Source: Candidatus Omnitrophota bacterium
GTDB taxonomy: Bacteria; Omnitrophota; Gorgyraeia; JAHIPI01
Direction: 5' to 3'
NCBI GenBank assembly: GCA_030616695.1
Contig: JAUWWU010000048.1
Span: forward strand, 1-6,967
DNA length: 6,967 bases
Part shown: in pieces, positions 1 to 6,397 of the stretch
How positions within the stretch are numbered: position 1 is the first letter of the stretch
Layout: each line of letters starts with the position of its first letter
Notes under the pieces: generated by a model
Database searches by the model: none
Told to the model about the DNA's origin: nothing
What the model saw: only the letters and a program-made list of their open reading frames with translations
Translations under genes and position numbers: made by a program

Positions 1-815
1 ATAACGAAGAAGCGCGGATCTCAAAGCTTCCCCTTTTTGGTTTTTCCCTGGTGTGCCCTTTGGCAATATTAGGGATGTTTTTTTCCCGGCCGCAAAAAAG
101 AGACGTAGCCCTTCTTTATATCTTCATATTTTCTTTTACGATAGCCACAGTCTCCTTTTTTGTCAATTCGCGGTACAGATTGACAGCTGTCCCTTATTTT
201 ATCATTTTTGCCGCTGCGGGAGCCTGGCAGATTTTCCGGAGGTATAGGGACAGGCGATATAAAAGTCTTGCCTTTTCGCTCGTCCTGTTGGCCGTCTTAT
301 ATTTTTTATCTAATATCAGGCCTGCGGAAGCAGACATCGACCGACGTAACTTCACTTTTTATTATAATAAGGGGATCATCCTATCAGATAGCGGAGATTA
401 CGAAGAAGCCAAAAAGGAATTTCGGGCAGCCCTGAAGCTGAACCCCCGGGATTTTTTAAGCCGCCTCGCTTTGGGCAACCTTTATTATAAAATAGGGGAT
501 TTCGAAGGGGCCATAGACAACTATAAAAAGGCCATGGACATAAACCCTTATTTTTACACATCCCATTTGAATTTAGGTATTGTATATGATAATATGGGAC
601 GGGCGGCTGATGCGGAAAAGGAGTTTAAAAAAGTGCTCGAGATCAAACCCGAAAACAGCGCCGCTCATTACAATCTGGGCAGAATATACCAGGAAAGAGG
701 CCTTGCGGAGATGGCGTTAAAGGAATACGAAGCGGCCCTTCGCGGCGAACCGGGCAACCAGCAGGTTATGCAGGCCCTCGAAAAGGTTAAGTCAAGCGAT
801 TCGGGTAAAAAATAA
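1..815 (+). CDS. Membrane glycosyltransferase-like protein with C-terminal TPR repeats (5'-truncated by window edge)
   Basis: The frame is open from the first full codon at base 3 to the TAA at 813-815 (270 residues visible), so the real start lies upstream. The GTG at 51 is inside a hydrophobic segment and is unlikely to be the start. Residues about 9-27, 36-54, 62-78 and 88-103 are hydrophobic and look like the last membrane helices of a polytopic protein. Between the second and third is NSRYRLTAVP (55-64), resembling the RYRxPxxP segment of GT39/ArnT-like (PMT_2) glycosyltransferases. Four consecutive 34-residue TPRs follow at about 116-149, 150-183, 184-217 and 218-251, each with the G-Y/A-A pattern and a closing NP/KP/EP turn; a short charged tail ends the protein. 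The family suggests transfer of sugar from a polyprenyl-phosphate donor, with the TPRs as a protein-docking domain; this is inference because the catalytic part is missing. The TPR call is firm. The rng gene follows after 13 bases, so the two are probably co-transcribed. Confidence 0.8.
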   Translation, partial: NEEARISKLPLFGFSLVCPLAILGMFFSRPQKRDVALLYIFIFSFTIATVSFFVNSRYRLTAVPYFIIFAAAGAWQIFRRYRDRRYKSLAFSLVLLAVLYFLSNIRPAEADIDRRNFTFYYNKGIILSDSGDYEEAKKEFRAALKLNPRDFLSRLALGNLYYKIGDFEGAIDNYKKAMDINPYFYTSHLNLGIVYDNMGRAADAEKEFKKVLEIKPENSAAHYNLGRIYQERGLAEMALKEYEAALRGEPGNQQVMQALEKVKSSDSGKK

Positions 816-828
816 AGGAAGTATAAAT

Positions 829-2331
829 ATGGCGAAAGAGATAGTTGTTAACGCGACTGCCGAAGAGAGCAAAGTAGCGATATTGGGCAACGGGAAACTC
901 GGAGAATTTTATGTCGAGAGGGCGTTGACGCGGCGCCTTGTCGGCAGCGTATATAAAGGCAGGGTTGAGTCTATCCTGGCCGGTATAGGAGCCGCTTTTG
1001 TAAACATTGGCCTTGAGAAAAATGGATTTCTTTATGTGGATGATATTGTGGCGGAGGGAGCGCCTTACAGCGATATAGTCCGCGAGGAAATGGGGCATGG
1101 TTACGGGAAAAGGGAGGCACCCGGCCCTCCGAAAAAAATAAGCAACTTACTGAAGAAGGGCCAGGAGATCCTGGTACAGATCGTAAAGGAGCCGATAGGC
1201 ACCAAAGGAGCGAGGCTGACGTCTCACATTACGCTGCCGGGTAAATACCTCGTCTTTATGGCCCGCGATAAGCATAGGGGCGTATCCAGGAAAATAATCG
1301 ACCCGAAAGAGAGAAAGAGGCTGAAGAGTATCATAGGCCAATGGAACCTGCCGGAAGACGTAGGCATCATCGTCAGGACAGCAGCCGTAAACCACGCAAA
1401 CCATGAATTGAGAAGAGAGGCGATGTATCTAAATAAGCTTTATCGGCGGCTTGAAAAGATAGCCGCAAAAAAATCGGCCCCTGCCCTTATCTATGAGGAA
1501 TACGGCCTGATCCAGCGCATAGCACGCGACAATTTTACGGAAGACACGAAGATAATGGCCATAGATTCGAAAGAGGAATGCAGGAAGACCCTCGGCCTTC
1601 TCAGGATGATAGCGCCCGGAATGCGCTCTAAGCTAAAGCTATATAAAGGGCAGCTGCCCATATTCGAGAAATTCAACATAGCCGATGACATCGAGAAGAT
1701 ATACAAAAGGAAGGTGCAGCTGCCGTCAAAGGGGTACATTGTAATAGAGCCGACCGAGGCCCTCGTTACGATAGACGTCAATACCGGCAGATTTTCGGGT
1801 AAAAGCCCGAAAGACACGGCATTTCTCGTCAATAAAGAGGCGGCTACCGAAATAGCGCGGCAGCTAAAATTGAGGGATATCGGAGGGATAATCGTTATTG
1901 ATTTCATAGACATGGAAGTCAAGGAGCACAGAAACGCCGTATTGCAGGTGTTCTTGAAGGCATTAAAGGGCGATAAAGCGAAGATAAAGGTCTTGAATTT
2001 TTCCTCGATAGGGCTGGTCGAGATGACAAGGCAGCGGATGCGCCGAAGCCTTGAAAGCGTTTCTTATCAAAGCTGTTCCTATTGCAACGGTAGGGGCGTG
2101 GTAAAATCTCCCCTGACCATGTCAATAGAGGTCATACGGCTGCTGGAGCAAAAGCTGAAGGGCCAGCGCCATAAAAAGGTGGAGGTGTCTGTTAATCCAG
2201 ACCTTAAAGAATACCTCCTGCGGAATTACAAAAAGACCCTTTTCTCATTGGAAAGAAAATTCAGATGCAGCATACCCATAACCGCAGAGCCGCATTCGCA
2301 CATAGAGGATATCAGGATAAATATACGATAG
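829..2331 (+). CDS. rng: Ribonuclease E/G family endoribonuclease (RNase G)
   Basis: This 500-residue protein matches RNase G in length (E. coli 489) and along its whole sequence. The family cuts AU-rich single-stranded RNA in the cytoplasm, in 5' rRNA maturation and mRNA decay. An S1 RNA-binding domain spans about residues 38-130 (GSVYKGRVESILAG, AAFVNIGL, GTKGARLTSHITLPGKY), followed by the 5'-sensor/RNase H-like region including IVRTAA (181-186). In the DNase I-like catalytic domain, TIDVNTG carries Asp316 and VIDFIDM carries Asp358, equivalent to the two magnesium-binding aspartates of RNase E/G. The Zn-link is CSYC (Cys416, Cys419) before NGRG. The small C-terminal domain is present, but the long disordered degradosome scaffold of RNase E is absent, hence RNase G rather than RNase E. 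The ATG has an AGGA at 816-819, 9 bases upstream. It is 13 bases from the TPR gene, and the rplU promoter begins just after its stop. Confidence 0.95.
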   Translation: MAKEIVVNATAEESKVAILGNGKLGEFYVERALTRRLVGSVYKGRVESILAGIGAAFVNIGLEKNGFLYVDDIVAEGAPYSDIVREEMGHGYGKREAPGPPKKISNLLKKGQEILVQIVKEPIGTKGARLTSHITLPGKYLVFMARDKHRGVSRKIIDPKERKRLKSIIGQWNLPEDVGIIVRTAAVNHANHELRREAMYLNKLYRRLEKIAAKKSAPALIYEEYGLIQRIARDNFTEDTKIMAIDSKEECRKTLGLLRMIAPGMRSKLKLYKGQLPIFEKFNIADDIEKIYKRKVQLPSKGYIVIEPTEALVTIDVNTGRFSGKSPKDTAFLVNKEAATEIARQLKLRDIGGIIVIDFIDMEVKEHRNAVLQVFLKALKGDKAKIKVLNFSSIGLVEMTRQRMRRSLESVSYQSCSYCNGRGVVKSPLTMSIEVIRLLEQKLKGQRHKKVEVSVNPDLKEYLLRNYKKTLFSLERKFRCSIPITAEPHSHIEDIRINIR

Positions 2332-2335
2332 ATTC

Positions 2336-2364
2336 TTGACATCATATTATGATTATGTTATTAT
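2336..2364 (+). promoter_or_regulatory. Sigma70-type promoter for the rplU-rpmA-obg operon
   Basis: TTGACA at 2336-2341 is a perfect -35 hexamer. After exactly 17 bases comes TATTAT at 2359-2364, one mismatch from TATAAT. Transcription would start near 2370-2372, leaving a leader of about 27 bases before rplU. The -35 begins only 4 bases after the rng stop, and no terminator hairpin is visible between the two genes, so readthrough from rng may add to expression. This is a sequence match only. Confidence 0.8.
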
Positions 2365-2388
2365 TACTACCCTTGTAAACCATAGCAC

Positions 2389-2393
2389 GGAGG
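2389..2393 (+). promoter_or_regulatory. Strong ribosome binding site of rplU
   Basis: GGAGG lies 4 bases before the ATG at 2398. It is the strongest Shine-Dalgarno match in the window, as expected for a ribosomal protein at the head of a transcript, and it supports the chosen start. The predicted leader is too short for a structured autoregulatory element. Confidence 0.8.
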
Positions 2394-2397
2394 ATAG

Positions 2398-2712
2398 ATG
2401 GAATACGCGATTATTGAGATCGGCGGAAATCAGTTCAGAGTGAAAAAAGGGGATAAGATCCAGGCGGATTTCGCCTTAGGGAAGGCCAAAAAAGCGATAA
2501 AGATCGACAAGGTCTTGTTGTACCGCGCAGGAAAGGACCTCGAGGTGGGCACCCCCTACGTAAAGGGCGCAAGTGTTTCTTGTGATATAGCCGGCGAGGT
2601 AAAAACAAAGAAAATAATCGTTTACAAGTATAAGCGCCGCAAGAGCTGCAAGTTTAAAAAAGGGCACAGGCAGCGGGTGGTTGCGCTTATCGTTAAAGAG
2701 ATAAATACATAG
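2398..2712 (+). CDS. rplU: 50S ribosomal protein L21
   Basis: At 104 residues this is a normal length for bL21, a 23S rRNA-binding protein of the large subunit. The N-terminus EYAIIEIGGNQFRVKKGDKI matches the family signature (YAIIETGGKQYRV.EGD). The C-terminal half holds the basic YKYKRRKSCKFKKGHRQ segment (about 78-94), corresponding to the conserved K-R-R-K ... GHRQ motif that contacts rRNA. The start is fixed by the GGAGG and by the signature beginning two residues after Met. It is the first gene behind the promoter at 2336-2364. The next gene is rpmA after 9 bases, with no prp/ysxB cysteine protease gene between them, which fits the uncleaved type of L27 found here. Confidence 0.97.
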   Translation: MEYAIIEIGGNQFRVKKGDKIQADFALGKAKKAIKIDKVLLYRAGKDLEVGTPYVKGASVSCDIAGEVKTKKIIVYKYKRRKSCKFKKGHRQRVVALIVKEINT

Positions 2713-2721
2713 GAGCGGACA

Positions 2722-2964
2722 ATGGCACATAAAAAAGGACTAGGGAGTTCGCGTAACGGCAGGGACAGTAATGCCCAGTGCCTGGGCGTGAAGCGTTTTC
2801 ACGGCCAGGTTGTAACGGCCGGCAGCATACTTGTCCGACAGCGAGGCACTCCCTTTAGGCCGGGCCTTAACGTGGGAAGAGGTTCCGACGACACGCTTTT
2901 CGCAATGAAGACAGGCATTGTAAACTTCCGGAAAAACCGCACAATCAGTATAATCCCGACATAA
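2722..2964 (+). CDS. rpmA: 50S ribosomal protein L27
   Basis: At 80 residues this is slightly shorter than the usual ~85. It starts [16 protein letters not shown], the strongly conserved bL27 N-terminus that reaches the peptidyl transferase centre, with no Firmicutes-type leader needing proteolytic removal. [24 protein letters not shown] and [12 protein letters not shown] follow in the expected order, with a basic C-terminus ([13 protein letters not shown]). The Shine-Dalgarno AGGAG at 2711-2715 overlaps the rplU stop codon, 6 bases before the ATG, so the two ribosomal proteins are probably translationally linked. The stop is only 6 bases before the obg ATG and lies in the same frame. Confidence 0.97.
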   Translation: MAHKKGLGSSRNGRDSNAQCLGVKRFHGQVVTAGSILVRQRGTPFRPGLNVGRGSDDTLFAMKTGIVNFRKNRTISIIPT

Positions 2965-2970
2965 CCGCAC

Positions 2971-3945
2971 ATGTTTGTTGACGAAGCCAGGATATTCGTA
3001 AAAGCGGGCGACGGCGGAAACGGTTGCAACAGCCTTGAGAAATTTGCCGGCAAAAAATACGGCCGCCCTAACGGCGGCGACGGCGGAAAAGGCGGCAGCG
3101 TCATAATCGAAGCCGACAACAACAAGCAGACATTAATCGATTTTCGATACAATAAGCATTTTAAGGCTACCTCCGGCAAACAGGGCGGCTCTAATAACAA
3201 AAATGGCGAAGACGGCAGGGGTTGCGTTATAAAAGTCCCGCCGGGCACAGTGATACGCGAATCCGGGACAGAGGTGCTTCTGCGGGACCTCCGGCAGGCC
3301 GGCGAAAAGGTCCTGATAGCAAGGGGCGGAGCCGGCGGAAAAGGCAACGACAAAAAGAGAGAAGCCACCCTTGGCGAAAAAGGGGAGGCAAAAGAACTTA
3401 GCTTCGAATTGAAGCTTGTCGCCGACGTAGGGATTATCGGTTACCCGAACGCAGGCAAATCCACCCTTCTTTCAAGGATTACCAGCGCCAAGCCGCGAAT
3501 AGCCGATTTCCCCTTTACCACCAAAAGTCCGATACTGGGTGTAGCGCAGGTCGGAGATTTCAGTTTTGTAATAGCGGATATACCGGGTCTTATCGAAGGC
3601 GCCCATAGAGGCCGCGGTTTAGGCGATAGATTCTTGCGCCATATCGAAAGGACGAGGCTCCTTCTTCATCTTGTGGATATGTCGGGTATTGAGGAAAGGG
3701 ACCCCGGAGATAGTTTCGAAAAATTAAATAAGGAACTGGGGCTTTACAGCAGTTCCTTGCGCAGCAAGAAGCAGGTTGTGGCAGCCAATAAAATGGATAT
3801 CCCGCGCGCAAAAGAATTGATCGTGGGTTTTAAGCCTGCCGGTGTAAAAAAGGTGCACCAGATTTCCGCCTTGACGGGCGCAGGCATAGAAAAACTTCTT
3901 AGGGCCGTGGCATCGGAGCTTAGGACGGAAAAGAGCGAGGAGTAA
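2971..3945 (+). CDS. obgE: Obg-family ribosome-assembly GTPase
   Basis: Obg/CgtA binds the 50S subunit during late assembly and links it to GTP/ppGpp status. The glycine-rich Obg fold covers residues 1 to about 152, starting MFVDEARIFVKAGDGGNG and including GGDGGKGG (35-42), TLIDFRYNKHFKA (54-66) and KVPPGTVI (88-95). The G domain follows: G1 GYPNAGKS (157-164), G2 FPFTT (180-184), G3 DIPG (203-206), then LIEGAHRGRGLGDRFLRHIERTR, G4 NKMD (273-276) and G5 SAL (299-301). The protein is 324 residues and ends after the G domain; the variable C-terminal OCT domain seen in Bacillus is absent, as in many lineages. The segment between GGKGN (122-126) and GEKGE (135-139) is about 8 residues shorter than in B. 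subtilis Obg and lacks the usual GN-A/S-RF stretch. The ATG fits the family N-terminus, but no Shine-Dalgarno is visible upstream, so translation may depend on rpmA. Confidence 0.96.
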   Translation: MFVDEARIFVKAGDGGNGCNSLEKFAGKKYGRPNGGDGGKGGSVIIEADNNKQTLIDFRYNKHFKATSGKQGGSNNKNGEDGRGCVIKVPPGTVIRESGTEVLLRDLRQAGEKVLIARGGAGGKGNDKKREATLGEKGEAKELSFELKLVADVGIIGYPNAGKSTLLSRITSAKPRIADFPFTTKSPILGVAQVGDFSFVIADIPGLIEGAHRGRGLGDRFLRHIERTRLLLHLVDMSGIEERDPGDSFEKLNKELGLYSSSLRSKKQVVAANKMDIPRAKELIVGFKPAGVKKVHQISALTGAGIEKLLRAVASELRTEKSEE

Positions 3946-3946
3946 G

Positions 3947-5050
3947 GTGAGCGCAAAAATTTTGGTTGTTAAGATCGGGACATCTGTTTTGACAAACGAA
4001 AAGGGCATACTGGATGTCAATATCGTCAAGCACATAGCGGAGCAGGTAAGCCTGATCGCAAAGAAGGGGTCCGGCGTGGTGATAGTTTCTTCCGGGGCGA
4101 TCGTGGTCGGCATGCAGCTTCTGGGGTTCAGTAGGCGCCCCGAATACTTGCCGGAGATGCAGGCATGCGCCGCAGTCGGACAGGCTCAGCTGATAAAGAT
4201 ATATGACGATCAGTTTAAAAAATTCGGTATCACAACGGCCCAGGTGCTGCTTACGCAGGACGATATAAATAACAGGACCAGATACCTCAACGCGCGGAAT
4301 ACCTTCCTGTCGCTGCTCAAAAAGGGCATAATTCCGATCGTGAATGAAAACGACACGGTTTCCACCGAGGAGATAAAGTTCGGGGACAATGACAGGTTAT
4401 CAAGCCTTGTCGCCGCTTTAATAGAAGCCGATAAGCTTATCATAATGTCAAATATCGACGGCCTTTATCGGTTCGACAAGAAAGAAAAGACAAAAAAAGA
4501 GATCGTCCATAAGGTGGAGAAGATCACGGACGAGATCGAATCTCTGGTCGAAGACGAACGCAGCAAGTACGGCGTAGGCGGCATGCGCACGAAGCTGGAG
4601 GCCGCCAGGATATCGACGAATGCCGGGATAGAGTGCGTTCTTATAAACGGCAAGAAAGAGCGCTCTCTCGCAGACTTCCTTAGCGGCAAGAAAATAGGGA
4701 CGGTCTTTGTTGCCAGACAGCCCAAGATAGGCGCAAAGAAACGCTGGATCGCTTATTCTTCCAGGACACCGGGGGCAATAAAAGTAGACGCGGGGGCGAA
4801 AGAGGCATTGATAAAAAAGAACAGGAGCCTGCTCCCCTCCGGCGTAATCGGGTGCACCGGCAGGTTTAATGCCGGGGACACGGTCGGTATAGTGGACGAA
4901 AATAACAGGGAGTTCGCCAGGGGCATTACCCATTACTCCTCTTCGGAGGTGAATAAAATAAAAGGCCGGAAGACGGAGGACGTTGAGGAGATCCTCGGGT
5001 ATAAGTATTACGACGAATTGGTCCACAGGGACAATCTGGTTATTCTATAG
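3947..5050 (+). CDS. proB: Glutamate 5-kinase (AAK domain plus PUA domain)
   Basis: ProB phosphorylates L-glutamate with ATP to gamma-glutamyl phosphate, the first and usually feedback-inhibited step of proline synthesis. At 367 residues it equals E. coli ProB in length. The amino-acid-kinase domain shows KIGTS (9-13), VSSGA (47-51), TRYLNARNT (111-119), NENDTVS (133-139), FGDND (145-149) and GGMRTK (211-216), covering the substrate and nucleotide sites. The common GTGGM is GVGGM here. A PUA domain occupies about 275-367 (GAIKVDAGA, SLLPSGVIGCTGRFNAGD, HYSSSEV, VHRDNLVI). The start is GTG: GAGGAG at 3937-3942 sits 4 bases upstream, inside the end of obg, and the obg stop leaves a 1-base gap, so coupling is likely. 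Its product is unstable and is passed to ProA, encoded next. Confidence 0.96.
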   Translation: MSAKILVVKIGTSVLTNEKGILDVNIVKHIAEQVSLIAKKGSGVVIVSSGAIVVGMQLLGFSRRPEYLPEMQACAAVGQAQLIKIYDDQFKKFGITTAQVLLTQDDINNRTRYLNARNTFLSLLKKGIIPIVNENDTVSTEEIKFGDNDRLSSLVAALIEADKLIIMSNIDGLYRFDKKEKTKKEIVHKVEKITDEIESLVEDERSKYGVGGMRTKLEAARISTNAGIECVLINGKKERSLADFLSGKKIGTVFVARQPKIGAKKRWIAYSSRTPGAIKVDAGAKEALIKKNRSLLPSGVIGCTGRFNAGDTVGIVDENNREFARGITHYSSSEVNKIKGRKTEDVEEILGYKYYDELVHRDNLVIL

Positions 5051-5055
5051 TCTGA

Positions 5056-5060
5056 AAGGA
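5056..5060 (+). promoter_or_regulatory. Ribosome binding site of proA
   Basis: AAGGA lies 8 bases before the ATG at 5069 and 5 bases before the in-frame GTG at 5066. The spacing and codon preference favour the ATG. A third candidate, ATG at 5064, is out of frame and meets TGA at once. Confidence 0.6.
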
Positions 5061-5068
5061 TAGATGTG

Positions 5069-6325
5069 ATGGGCGCGGAAAAAACTATTTTAACGATGGC
5101 CAAGGCTGCCAAAAGGGCCGGTTTTATATTGAGCCAGGCTTCATCCAGGGAAAAAAACTCGGCGATAAAAAAGATGGCCGGGAGCATAAAAAGAAATGCC
5201 GGCTATATTCTTAAAGAAAACGCAAAAGACAGGAAGGCCGCGGAGAAAAACAGGATAAAGCCTTCGCTCCTTGACAGGTTGACGCTCAATAAAAAGCGCA
5301 TAACGGCTATGGCCGCCTCGCTTTATGAAATAGCAAAACTTAAGGATGTTATAGGCGAAATAAAAGAGACGATAAAAAGGCCTAACGGGCTCTTGATCGC
5401 TAAGATGAGCGTCCCTATAGGCGTTATAGGCATTATTTATGAATCCAGGCCTAATGTTACAAGCGATTGCGCGGGATTATGCCTGAAATCCGGCAACAGT
5501 GTTATACTAAAAGGCGGAAGCGAGGCGCTCAATTCAAATAAAGCTATATTTAAGTGCCTGCAAAGCGCTATCAAAGATACATCCATCCCCCGGGATGCGA
5601 TCTCGCTCATAACATCAAAACGTAGAAGCGCCGTTGCGGAACTTCTAAGGCTTGATAGGTATGTAGATCTTATAATCCCAAGAGGCGGGGAAGGCCTGAT
5701 CAGGGAGGTGGCACGGCGGTCCCGCATCCCTGTTATAAAGCATTATAAAGGTATTTGCCATGTCTATGTGGATAGTGACGCGGATTTGAATATGGCCCAC
5801 AAGATAGCTATAAACGCAAAGGTAGAGAGACCCGGCGTATGCAACGCAATGGAGACGCTGCTTGTCCATAAAGATATAGCTGTAAGATTCCTTCCTGTAG
5901 TCGCTCACGATTTAAAATCCAAGGGCGTGGAAATCAGAGGATGCGCTAAGGCAAGGCATATACTCAAATGGGCAAAGAGGGCTGATGAAAAAGACTGGGC
6001 CACAGAGTATCTGGACCTTATATTATCCGTTAAAGTAGTTGACGATATAGATGTGGCCATAAAACATATAACTACTTACGGCTCAAACCATTCCGATGCG
6101 ATCGTCACTAATAATTACGACAATGCTATGAAATTCTTGAAGCGGGTCGATTCTGCCTGTGTTTATGTAAATGCCTCCACGAGATTTACCGACGGATATG
6201 AATTCGGCATGGGCGCCGAAATAGGCATCAGTACGGATAAATTGCATGCCCGCGGCCCCATGGCACTTAAGGAGTTGACCACTTATAAATACGTCATATT
6301 AGGCAAAGGGCAGATACGGAGATAA
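5069..6325 (+). CDS. proA: Gamma-glutamyl phosphate reductase (glutamate-5-semialdehyde dehydrogenase)
   Basis: ProA reduces gamma-glutamyl phosphate with NADPH to glutamate 5-semialdehyde, which cyclises to pyrroline-5-carboxylate. The 418 residues match the family length (E. coli 417) and the aldehyde dehydrogenase fold. Visible motifs, numbered from the ATG at 5069: VPIGVIGIIYESRPNVT (115-131), KSGNSVILKGGSEA (140-153), IIPRGGEGLI (202-211), HYKGICHVYVD (225-235), and the catalytic loop ERPGVCNAMETLLV with Cys257. TTYGSNHSDAIVT (335-347), NASTRFTDGYEFGMGAEIGIST (about 368-389) and the C-terminal GPMALKELTTYKY complete the signature. A GTG directly before the ATG could add one residue. It follows proB after 18 bases, and the pair forms the enzyme couple of proline synthesis; the third enzyme, ProC, is not in the window. 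The TAA stop runs into the heptamer repeat. Confidence 0.96.
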   Translation: MGAEKTILTMAKAAKRAGFILSQASSREKNSAIKKMAGSIKRNAGYILKENAKDRKAAEKNRIKPSLLDRLTLNKKRITAMAASLYEIAKLKDVIGEIKETIKRPNGLLIAKMSVPIGVIGIIYESRPNVTSDCAGLCLKSGNSVILKGGSEALNSNKAIFKCLQSAIKDTSIPRDAISLITSKRRSAVAELLRLDRYVDLIIPRGGEGLIREVARRSRIPVIKHYKGICHVYVDSDADLNMAHKIAINAKVERPGVCNAMETLLVHKDIAVRFLPVVAHDLKSKGVEIRGCAKARHILKWAKRADEKDWATEYLDLILSVKVVDDIDVAIKHITTYGSNHSDAIVTNNYDNAMKFLKRVDSACVYVNASTRFTDGYEFGMGAEIGISTDKLHARGPMALKELTTYKYVILGKGQIRR

Positions 6326-6362
6326 ATTACAAATTACAAATCACAAGTTACAAACAAATTAC
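6324..6362 (+). repeat. Tandem heptanucleotide repeat (AAATTAC type)
   Basis: Four contiguous 7-base units lie at 6324-6330 (AAATTAC), 6331-6337 (AAATTAC), 6338-6344 (AAATCAC) and 6345-6351 (AAGTTAC). A 4-base interruption AAAC (6352-6355) and a fifth perfect unit (6356-6362) follow. The first unit starts inside the proA stop codon. The + strand from 6324 to 6371 has a single G (6347), so its RNA would be unstructured. The units are too short and have no spacers, so this is not CRISPR. The function is unknown. Confidence 0.85.
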
Positions 6363-6371
6363 AACTAAATC

Positions 6372-6385
6372 CTGAAAGCTGAAGC
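6372..6385 (+). repeat. Second, degenerate heptamer pair (CTGAAAG / CTGAAGC)
   Basis: CTGAAAG (6372-6378) is followed directly by CTGAAGC (6379-6385), sharing CTGAA. It is 9 bases after the AAATTAC array and just before the nadD ribosome binding site. With only two imperfect copies it could be chance, but the same 7-base period beside a clearer array makes a common origin plausible. Confidence 0.4.
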
Positions 6386-6390
6386 AAAGG
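6386..6390 (+). promoter_or_regulatory. Ribosome binding site of nadD
   Basis: AAAGG lies 7 bases before the TTG at 6398. The in-frame stop TGA at 6380-6382 and the lack of any ATG or GTG in this frame between them make the TTG the only plausible upstream start. Confidence 0.65.
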
Positions 6391-6397
6391 TGTAGCT

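Noticed and set aside
51..53. GTG at 51 as the start of the TPR-containing gene
   Set aside because: The frame is open to the left edge and the GTG falls within a hydrophobic helix; a membrane protein truncated at this point is implausible.
2365..2397. Structured L21 leader or riboswitch upstream of rplU
   Set aside because: The predicted leader is only about 27 bases with no stem visible.
2332..2397. Rho-independent terminator after rng
   Set aside because: The only dyad (2341-2353) is AT-rich with no loop and no T-run, and it lies within the promoter.
2799..3368. Long open frame on the minus strand opposite rpmA and obg (189 codons)
   Set aside because: It is a proline/serine-rich shadow of the glycine-rich Obg coding sequence, with no recognisable domain and lying wholly antisense to two certain genes.
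3916..3945. Obg truncated at the C-terminus
   Set aside because: All five G motifs are present and a charged tail follows; absence of the OCT domain is common among bacterial Obg proteins.
5066..5068. GTG at 5066 as the proA start
   Set aside because: The ATG immediately after it has better spacing (8 bases) from AAGGA; the two differ by one residue, so this remains a weak preference.
6324..6385. CRISPR array or attachment site in the proA-nadD gap
   Set aside because: Units are 7 bases with no spacers, and no integrase, cas gene or flanking duplication is present.
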